Shown piece after piece: positions 1 to 4,021 of a stretch of DNA of 10,864 nucleotides. The first letter of the stretch is position 1. Every line of letters starts with the position of its first letter. The notes under the pieces were generated by a model, which did not search any database, was not told where the DNA came from, and saw only the letters and a program-made list of their open reading frames with translations. Position numbers and translations under genes: made by a program. This DNA is from an uncultured Prevotellaceae bacterium. GTDB taxonomy: Bacteria; Bacteroidota; Bacteroidia; Bacteroidales; Bacteroidaceae. The stretch is from positions 1 through 10,864 of the forward strand of contig CAMJRQ010000014.1 of NCBI GenBank assembly GCA_946408305.1, given 5' to 3'.

Positions 1-19
1 GTTGTTTCTTAATTCGGTA

Positions 20-51
20 CAAATTTACGAAGAAATTCGCAAATAGGCAAG
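20..51 (-). promoter_or_regulatory. Possible promoter reading out of the left edge of the window
   Basis: Read on the minus strand, positions 27 to 20 are TAAATTTG, a match to the Bacteroidetes -7 consensus TAnnTTTG. A CTTG at 51 to 48 lies 20 bp upstream and matches three of four bases of the usual TTTG at -33. Transcription would run toward position 1, so it would serve a minus-strand gene outside the window. The site is just downstream of the AlbA_2 gene stop, where a new transcription unit could begin. The -33 box is imperfect and no target gene is visible, so this is tentative. Confidence 0.35.
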
Positions 52-76
52 CAAAAGGGGTGGAAAAAATAGGGCT

Positions 77-757
77 TCAGGCGGGCTGGAAAATCCACTG
101 CTGGCCGCGCCGCCCGATGCGGGCCAGCCCGAAGCGCACGAAACGGGCGAGCAGGGTGACGCAGAGGCGGCGGGACGGGGCCTGGCCGCTGCTTTTCGCG
201 GCGCGCAGCAGGGGGTTGAGGGGCAGCCCCTCGGGGTGGGCACCGAGGACGGCGAGCAGGGCGCGCTCCTGGGGCGTGTCGGCATAGGCCTGGCCCTGGG
301 GAAGGCGTTCCTGGCGCCAGATGGCCAGGTGGACGGGCGAGGCCAGGATGTTCTCGTCGGCCACGCGCACATAGGCCCGCCGCACGCCTCCCTCCAGCGC
401 GAAGACGGGGCGTTCGGCCGAGGGCAGGATGGTGCATACGACCACCGTTCGCAGCCGTCCGCCGTGAGGCTCCGTGGGCACGTGGAGCGTCTCGAACTGG
501 AGGGTGGGCTGGGGTGTGCAGAAACGGTAGGCCGCCGAGTGCATCATGAAAATCTCCTCCTCGGAGCGCACGCCGTGAATCGAGCCGTCGTCGCAGACGC
601 CGATGAGCAGCCGCCCGCCGTCGGTGTTGGCGAAGGCCGAGACGGAGCGTGCCAGCTTTTCCGCATCGTCCACCTTGTATTTGAAGTCCTGCTGCCCGTG
701 CTCGCCCTCGGCAATGAGCCGAAAGAGCCGTCCGGCCGGTCCATGTGGCTGTTTCAT
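77..757 (-). CDS. AlbA_2 (Schlafen-like) domain protein with C-terminal helix-turn-helix-like region
   Basis: The product has 226 residues. Residues about 12-135 resemble the AlbA_2 / divergent AAA-4 domain: DFK at 24-26, then SVSAFANTDGGRLLIGV at 38-54, DDGSIHGV at 56-63 and YVRVADENILA at 129-139. In the family, this N-terminal domain is linked to nucleic-acid or nucleotide binding. Residues about 160-226 look like a winged-helix region (TPQERALLAVL, then LLARFVRFGLARI). From memory, short proteins of this architecture are common in Bacteroidales and have no assigned function; a regulatory or nucleic-acid-binding role is inference. There is no signal peptide or membrane segment. The ATG at 757 is the only start that keeps the whole domain; the next in-frame Met is residue 71. 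The gene is very rich in Arg, Ala and Gly codons and looks more GC-biased than its neighbours. It lies downstream of rpsT on the same strand, separated by a terminator. Confidence 0.75.
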   Translation of the reverse strand: MKQPHGPAGRLFRLIAEGEHGQQDFKYKVDDAEKLARSVSAFANTDGGRLLIGVCDDGSIHGVRSEEEIFMMHSAAYRFCTPQPTLQFETLHVPTEPHGGRLRTVVVCTILPSAERPVFALEGGVRRAYVRVADENILASPVHLAIWRQERLPQGQAYADTPQERALLAVLGAHPEGLPLNPLLRAAKSSGQAPSRRLCVTLLARFVRFGLARIGRRGQQWIFQPA

Positions 758-761
758 GCTG

Positions 762-769
762 CAAAGGTA
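762..769 (-). promoter_or_regulatory. -7 promoter box immediately before the AlbA_2 gene start
   Basis: On the minus strand this is TACCTTTG, a perfect match to TAnnTTTG, ending only four bases (CAGC) before the ATG at 757. In Bacteroidetes, transcription starts a few bases after this box, so the mRNA would begin at or near the start codon and be leaderless or nearly so. No TTTG or close variant is visible at the expected 19-21 bp upstream; that stretch is GC-rich (around 785-800). Either the promoter works without a clear -33 box, or the match is fortuitous. Confidence 0.45.
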
Positions 770-911
770 CAGCCTTTTCGCCGTATTCCCGGCCCCGGGT
801 GGGGAAAAAGAGTGTATCTGGTATCTGTTTGTCAGGATTCCGCCCGCCGTGGGTTAAAAATTATTTACCTCGATGGCTTCCGTTCGGAAAAATCGCCCCT
901 CGGAAAACGCA

Positions 912-934
912 GTGAGGAACGGTGAGAAACGGTG
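912..934. repeat. Short 10-bp tandem repeat
   Basis: GTGAGGAACG (912-921) is followed directly by GTGAGAAACG (922-931), one base different, and then by a partial third unit GTG. It lies in non-coding DNA, about 150 bp upstream of the AlbA_2 start. No function can be assigned; it could be replication slippage. Confidence 0.6.
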
Positions 935-952
935 CGCTATGGTGTACCGCAA

Positions 953-980
953 TTCGAAGTTCAAAATTCAAAAATCAAAG
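953..980. repeat. A/T-rich tract of TTCAAAA-like units
   Basis: Four consecutive short units are visible: TTCGAAG, TTCAAAA, TTCAAAAA and TCAAAG. It is a low-complexity direct repeat in the middle of the intergenic region. The composition contrasts with the GC-rich coding DNA around it. No function can be assigned. Confidence 0.5.
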
Positions 981-1039
981 CACGTTGATAATCAGCACTC
1001 CCGAAAATTGATTTTTCCCGTCCAAGCCGTGGTTTTCCC

Positions 1040-1078
1040 AAAAACAACGTGTTCTTGGGGCCGGAACAACACGTTGCG
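1040..1078 (-). repeat. Dyad repeat, copy A, terminator-like on the minus strand
   Basis: CAACGTGTT at 1045-1053 and AACACGTTG at 1068-1076 are a perfect 9-bp inverted pair with a 14-nt loop. The right arm continues to AACACGTTGCG at 1078. Read on the minus strand, the hairpin is followed by TTTTT (1044 to 1040), which gives it the shape of an intrinsic terminator. The same arm sequence, the same 14-nt spacer and a T5 tail occur at 9926-9966 in the opposite orientation. As a terminator it would back up the rpsT terminator for minus-strand transcription, but it may instead be a copy of an interspersed repeat or a protein-binding dyad. Confidence 0.65.
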
Positions 1079-1193
1079 TTGACAAAAAACCTTAGGAGTT
1101 TCGGCCAAAACCCTTGACCGTTTCCGCGAGGGTTGCACTTTCCAGCAAACCAGAAAGCTAGAAATGTAAGGAAAAACGCATAGAAAAGGAAAC

Positions 1194-1240
1194 AAAAAAA
1201 GCAGTTCTCCCCCGCGCGTGGCGGTGGGGGAGAACTGCTT
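1194..1240 (-). terminator. Intrinsic terminator of the tRNA-Glu-rpsT unit
   Basis: Positions 1199-1213 and 1226-1240 form a perfect 15-bp inverted repeat (AAGCAGTTCTCCCCC on the minus strand with its complement), enclosing a 12-nt loop. On the minus strand the stem is followed by seven Ts (1200 to 1194), the first of which pairs as the stem base. It begins 36 bp after the rpsT stop codon. The plus-strand flank has no T run, so it is directional. This is a textbook rho-independent terminator and separates rpsT from the AlbA_2 gene. Confidence 0.92.
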
Positions 1241-1276
1241 ATCTCTCTCTGTCGGGAGGAAGAGACAGCCGCGGGC

Positions 1277-1531
1277 TTATCCCAGCTTCTGGATGTGTGC
1301 GGCCAGCTTCGACTTCAGGTTCGAAGCCTTGTTCTTGTGGATGATGTTCGTCTTGGCCAGCTTGTCCAGAATCTTCTGCACGCTGGGGAACATCTCGATT
1401 GCAGCAGCCTTGTCGGTGGTGGCACGCAGCTTGCGCACGGCGTTGCGCATCGTCTTGGCGTAGTAGCGGTTGTGCAATCTTCTCTTCTCCGTCTGACGGA
1501 TTCTCTTAAGGGATGATTTGTGGTTTGCCAT
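1277..1531 (-). CDS. rpsT: 30S ribosomal protein S20 (bS20)
   Basis: The 84-residue product begins [13 protein letters not shown] and contains [20 protein letters not shown], the basic N-terminal helix region typical of S20. It ends in a Lys-rich helix ([19 protein letters not shown]). S20 binds the 5' domain of 16S rRNA and helps early assembly of the 30S subunit. The length is normal for the family. The ATG at 1531 gives the expected MANHKS start. The leader is A/T-rich with no Shine-Dalgarno-like purine run, as is usual in Bacteroidetes. The gene starts 33 bp after the 3' end of tRNA-Glu, with no promoter between them, so both are probably made from one transcript that ends at the terminator at 1194-1240. 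Confidence 0.97.
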   Translation of the reverse strand: MANHKSSLKRIRQTEKRRLHNRYYAKTMRNAVRKLRATTDKAAAIEMFPSVQKILDKLAKTNIIHKNKASNLKSKLAAHIQKLG

Positions 1532-1564
1532 TTTTGTGTATATGCTTTATTTTTAGATTCTTCG

Positions 1565-1636
1565 TAGTCCCTAGGAGAGTCGAACTCCTCTTTAGAGAAT
1601 GAAAATCTCTCGTCCTAACCGATAGACGAAGGGACC
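1565..1636 (-). tRNA. tRNA-Glu (anticodon UUC)
   Basis: Read on the minus strand from 1636, a full cloverleaf can be drawn. The acceptor stem GGTCCCT pairs with AGGGACT (one G-U pair at the end). The D arm contains ATCGGTTAGGA. The anticodon stem AGAGA/TCTCT encloses loop TTTTCAT, giving anticodon TTC. The T arm AGGAG-TTCGACT-CTCCT is intact. The discriminator base is A at 1565 and the next bases are CGA, so CCA is not encoded and must be added afterwards. The length is 72 nt without CCA. Anticodon UUC reads Glu codons GAA and GAG. Confidence 0.95.
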
Positions 1637-1695
1637 AGCCACTCGGCCACGTTCGGGGGCCGTTGCTTTCGAGGGGGTTTCCTCAATTGCGGTTG

Positions 1696-1726
1696 CAAAG
1701 GTAAATCATTTCCCCCGACTGGCAAA
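1696..1726 (-). promoter_or_regulatory. Promoter of the tRNA-Glu-rpsT unit
   Basis: On the minus strand, TTTG (1726 to 1723) is followed after exactly 19 bp by TACCTTTG (1703 to 1696). Both boxes are perfect matches to the primary sigma (sigma-ABfr) promoter of Bacteroidetes. Initiation would fall near 1690, leaving a leader of about 50 nt before the tRNA, to be removed by RNase P. The -33 box lies inside a small palindrome, GGCAAA-N4-TTTGCC (1721-1736). No other promoter is seen before rpsT. Confidence 0.85.
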
Positions 1727-1762
1727 ATAATTTGCCGAAAAAATGCACTTTCGGGGGCGAAA

Positions 1763-1786
1763 TTGCCTCTTTTTGCCTCTTTTTGC
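1763..1786. repeat. 10-bp tandem repeat upstream of recO
   Basis: The unit TTGCCTCTTT is present twice in direct tandem (1763-1772 and 1773-1782), followed by TTGC. It abuts the hairpin at 1787-1813 and is part of the structured region between the divergent promoters of tRNA-Glu and recO. No function can be assigned. Confidence 0.6.
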
Positions 1787-1813
1787 GTACCTCTGGCCTG
1801 CGGCCGAAGGTAC
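1787..1813. repeat. Hairpin upstream of the recO promoter
   Basis: GTACCT (1787-1792) pairs with AGGTAC (1808-1813). After one mismatch and one G-T pair, GGCC (1795-1798) pairs with GGCC (1802-1805) around a 3-nt TGC loop. The whole 27 bp is thus nearly self-complementary. It lies about 27 bp upstream of the recO -33 box and is not in the predicted recO transcript, so a role as operator DNA, as part of a repeat element, or as the end of an upstream transcript is possible. Confidence 0.6.
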
Positions 1814-1822
1814 TTCCGCTCG

Positions 1823-1850
1823 AGAAAACCAAAGTTTACTTTGCTTTTCT
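1823..1850. repeat. 13-bp-arm dyad overlapping the recO -33 box
   Basis: AGAAAACCAAAGT (1823-1835) and ACTTTGCTTTTCT (1838-1850) are inverted copies matching at 12 of 13 positions, separated by only TT. The right arm contains the TTTG (1840-1843) used as the -33 element of the recO promoter. A protein bound to this dyad would compete with RNA polymerase, so an operator is one reading. A promoter-bearing interspersed repeat is another. Confidence 0.65.
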
Positions 1851-1871
1851 GCTCGCTTATTCGTACCTTTG
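1840..1871 (+). promoter_or_regulatory. Promoter of recO
   Basis: TTTG (1840-1843) and TACCTTTG (1864-1871) are separated by 20 bp and match both boxes of the Bacteroidetes primary promoter exactly. Initiation is expected around 1876-1879, leaving a leader of about 20 nt before the recO ATG at 1898. The position of this promoter also decides the gene start: in-frame codons upstream of 1898 lie in or before the promoter. Confidence 0.85.
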
Positions 1872-1897
1872 TATCTCGGAAAAAGGCAGAAACGGGT

Positions 1898-2629
1898 ATG
1901 CTGGAACATTCGCGCGGCATCGTCCTGCACACGCTGCGTTACAACGACGAGCGTGTCATAGCCTCGGTCTTCACCGAGACGCGCGGCGCCGTGTCGTTTC
2001 TCGTCAGCGTGCCGCGCTCGCGCCGCAGCCAGATGCGCTCCGTGCTGCTGCGGCCGCTGAGCATTCTCGACCTGGTCTTCGACTATCGCCCGCAGCTCTC
2101 ACTGCAGCGGCTACGCGAGGTGAGCGTGGCCGTGCCCTACACGTCGCTGCCCTATCATCCGGTGAAGGCCTCGCTGGCCCTCTTCCTCGCGGAGTTTCTG
2201 CACTATGTGCTGCGCCACGAGGAGCGCAACCCCGAGCTTTTCCGCTACCTCGGCTATGGCCTGAGCTGGCTCGACGGGGCCGAGTCGGGGCTGGCCAACT
2301 TTCATCTGGTCTTCCTCATTCGCATGTCGCGCTTCCTGGGCTTCTGGCCGAACGTGGAGGAGCGTCGCCGCCGGGCGGGCGTGGTTTTCGACCTGCGCGA
2401 GGGGGTGCTGACGTCCAGCCTGCCGCTCCACGAGGATTTCCTGCGGCCCGACGAGGCTGCCGTCGTGCCGCTGCTGCTCAGGATGGACTATCCGACGATG
2501 CACCGTTTCCGCATGAGCCGCCAGCAGCGCAGCCGCGTGCTCGACGTCATAATACGATACTACCGGCTCCACGTGCCGGAGGTGCCGGACATGAAGTCGG
2601 TAGATGTCTTGCGCGACGTGCTCGGTTAG
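1898..2629 (+). CDS. recO: DNA repair protein RecO
   Basis: The 243-residue product matches RecO, which with RecR (and RecF) loads RecA onto SSB-coated single-stranded DNA in gap repair and recombination. Residues 1-78 fit the N-terminal OB fold (GIVLHTLRYNDERVIASVFT at 7-26, then RGAVSFLV). Residues about 80-235 fit the helical RecO_C domain, including the LGFWPN segment at 147-152 and FDLREGV at 164-170. The protein has no cysteine, so the zinc-binding Cys cluster of many RecO proteins is missing; from memory this is common in Bacteroidetes. The ATG at 1898 was chosen because the promoter ends at 1871 and MLEHSRGIVLHT is a typical RecO start. It is convergent with ftsZ, and the stop codons overlap. 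Confidence 0.93.
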   Translation: MLEHSRGIVLHTLRYNDERVIASVFTETRGAVSFLVSVPRSRRSQMRSVLLRPLSILDLVFDYRPQLSLQRLREVSVAVPYTSLPYHPVKASLALFLAEFLHYVLRHEERNPELFRYLGYGLSWLDGAESGLANFHLVFLIRMSRFLGFWPNVEERRRRAGVVFDLREGVLTSSLPLHEDFLRPDEAAVVPLLLRMDYPTMHRFRMSRQQRSRVLDVIIRYYRLHVPEVPDMKSVDVLRDVLG

Positions 2630-3993
2630 ATGGCCGTGTCCTCGGGCTCGATGTCGGGCATCGGCTCGTGTTCCGTCGTTTTCTGCGGGCGCATGGTGTG
2701 CAGCTCTTCGCGTGAGCGCATCTTGGTGGGCGACGACTCGACGGTGGCGATGAGTTCGTCGCAGTCCAATTCGTCGTCCTCGAAGACGAAGCAGTTGAAG
2801 TGGTGGCGCAGCGAGGCCGCCTTGCCGTTTCGGTAGATGGAGGCGATGGTCTGCTCGCGGCGGATGCGCTCGTCGTCGTTCTCCTCCTCTTCGTTCTGCT
2901 TCTTCACCTCTTTTATTTTGGCCATGCCGGGCACGTTCTCCAGCCCGAAGCCGCTGGCCAGCAGGGTGATTTTCACCTTTCCCTCGAGCGAGCTGTCGGT
3001 GAACATGCCCCACTTCGTCTCCACGTCCTTGCGGAAGCGGCTCATGAAGTCGCTCACCTCGTTCATCTCCTCCATCTTCAGGCTCTGCGCCTCGATTTCG
3101 TTGCTGAAGCCGATGTTCAGCAGCACCTTGCGCGAGTTGAAGATGTCGTTGTTGTTGAGCAGGGGGCTGTTGAGCGCATCCTGGATGGCCTTGGTGACGC
3201 GGTTCTCGCCCTCGCCGTAGCCCGTGCTCATGATGGCCACTCCGCCGTCCTTCAGCACGGTCTTCACGTCCTGGAAGTCCATGCCGATGTTGCCGTGGAG
3301 CGTGATGATTTCGGCTATGCTGCGCGCGGCGATGCTCAGTGTGTCGTCGGCCTTGGCAAAGGCATTGAGCAGCGTCAGCTCGGGATAGATTTCGCGCAGC
3401 CGCTCGTTGTTGATGACGAGCAGCGCATCCACGTGCTGGGCTATCTCCTCGACGCCGTCGAGCGCCTGGTTGATGCGCTTCAGCCCCTCGAAGAGGAAGG
3501 GGATGGTGACGATGCCCACGGTCAGGATGTCGGCGTCCTTGGCACACTGGGCGATGATGGGAGCTGCGCCCGTGCCGGTGCCGCCGCCCATTCCGGCGGT
3601 GATGAAGACCATGCGTGTGCCGTCGGAGAGCATCTGCTTGATGTCGTCCAGGCTCTCGCGGGCTGCCTCGCGCCCCTTTTCGGGCTGTCCGCCGGCGCCC
3701 AGTCCGTCGCCCAGCTGCAGTTTGTTGGGCACGGGCGAATCCTCGAGCGCCTTGCTATCCGTGTTGCTGACTACGTAGGTGACATCGTGGATGCCTTCGC
3801 GGTACATGTGGTTCACCGCATTGCTGCCGCCGCCACCCACGCCGATGACCTTGATGATGCAGGGGGCCGATTTCCTCTCGCTGAAGTTGAACCGGATGCC
3901 GCTCGCGGTGCTCGGTGAGGAAGGACTCTCCTGAGGAGTGCTTGCCTTGGGGAAGTCGAATCCCAGGCCTCCGCCTTTGAAATTATCTTGCAT
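2626..3993 (-). CDS. ftsZ: Cell division protein FtsZ
   Basis: The 455-residue product is the tubulin-like GTPase that forms the Z ring at midcell. Residues 46-73 carry the first nucleotide-binding loop (VIGVGGGGSNAVNHM). The tubulin signature GGGTGTG is intact at 136-142. PFLFEGLKR follows at 165-173, and the T7 loop region GNIGMDFQDVKTVL is at 234-247. Here the residue aligned with the usual Asn before VDF/LDF is Gly237. After residue 360 there is an acidic linker (NEEEENDDE, 367-375), then a Bacteroidales-style tail FVFEDDELDCDELIATVES (402-420). The canonical conserved C-terminal peptide of FtsZ (DIPxFLR-like) is not recognisable. The start is the ATG at 3993; an in-frame GTG at 4035 lies inside ftsA and would add 14 Lys/Thr-rich residues. 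It is the last gene of the cluster, 28 bp after ftsA. Confidence 0.97.
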   Translation of the reverse strand: MQDNFKGGGLGFDFPKASTPQESPSSPSTASGIRFNFSERKSAPCIIKVIGVGGGGSNAVNHMYREGIHDVTYVVSNTDSKALEDSPVPNKLQLGDGLGAGGQPEKGREAARESLDDIKQMLSDGTRMVFITAGMGGGTGTGAAPIIAQCAKDADILTVGIVTIPFLFEGLKRINQALDGVEEIAQHVDALLVINNERLREIYPELTLLNAFAKADDTLSIAARSIAEIITLHGNIGMDFQDVKTVLKDGGVAIMSTGYGEGENRVTKAIQDALNSPLLNNNDIFNSRKVLLNIGFSNEIEAQSLKMEEMNEVSDFMSRFRKDVETKWGMFTDSSLEGKVKITLLASGFGLENVPGMAKIKEVKKQNEEEENDDERIRREQTIASIYRNGKAASLRHHFNCFVFEDDELDCDELIATVESSPTKMRSREELHTMRPQKTTEHEPMPDIEPEDTAI

Positions 3994-4021
3994 AGTCGCT
4001 TTTGTTTTGTCGGTTTTTGTG

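Larger units (their letters stand above)
770..1193. other. Intergenic region without a convincing gene
   Basis: This is the longest stretch without a gene, between the AlbA_2 gene and the rpsT terminator. Small open frames here (873-1082 plus, 992-1195 minus) have no recognisable domain or promoter and are not called. It contains a 10-bp tandem repeat (912-934), an A/T-rich tract of diverged TTCAAAA-like units (953-980), a dyad repeat shared with the murD-ftsW gap (1040-1078), and a weaker inverted repeat AACCCT/AGGGTT (1109-1114 with 1129-1134). No perfect TAnnTTTG box was found on either strand between 770 and 1193. Confidence 0.6.

Noticed and set aside
236..925. Plus-strand open frame (229 codons) opposite the AlbA_2 gene
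   Set aside because: It covers the AlbA_2 gene in antisense. The minus-strand frame has the domain and promoter-like box.
873..1082. Small plus-strand open frame (69 codons) in the intergenic region
   Set aside because: It runs through the tandem repeat, the A/T-rich tract and the dyad repeat. It has no domain and no promoter box.
1109..1134. AACCCT/AGGGTT inverted repeat as a second terminator or small RNA
   Set aside because: It has 6-bp arms with a 14-nt loop and no T run on either side; too weak alone.
992..1195. Small minus-strand open frame (67 codons) after the rpsT terminator
   Set aside because: It starts in the A-run at the end of the terminator, has no promoter, and its composition is not protein-like.
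1649..1670. Further copy of the CAACGTGTT repeat near CCACGTTCGGGGGCCGTTG
   Set aside because: There is only loose resemblance in the CGTT and GGGGCC parts; the arms and spacing are not preserved.
1763..1897. Upstream in-frame ATG for recO (45 extra residues)
   Set aside because: The recO promoter and hairpins lie within this stretch, so it cannot be part of the mRNA from that promoter. The RecO family start aligns at 1898.
2111..3547. Long minus-strand open frame (478 codons) overlapping recO and ftsZ
   Set aside because: It is a GC-rich shadow in another frame of recO and ftsZ, with no domain motifs and an Arg/His-rich composition. The ftsZ and recO frames have clear family motifs.
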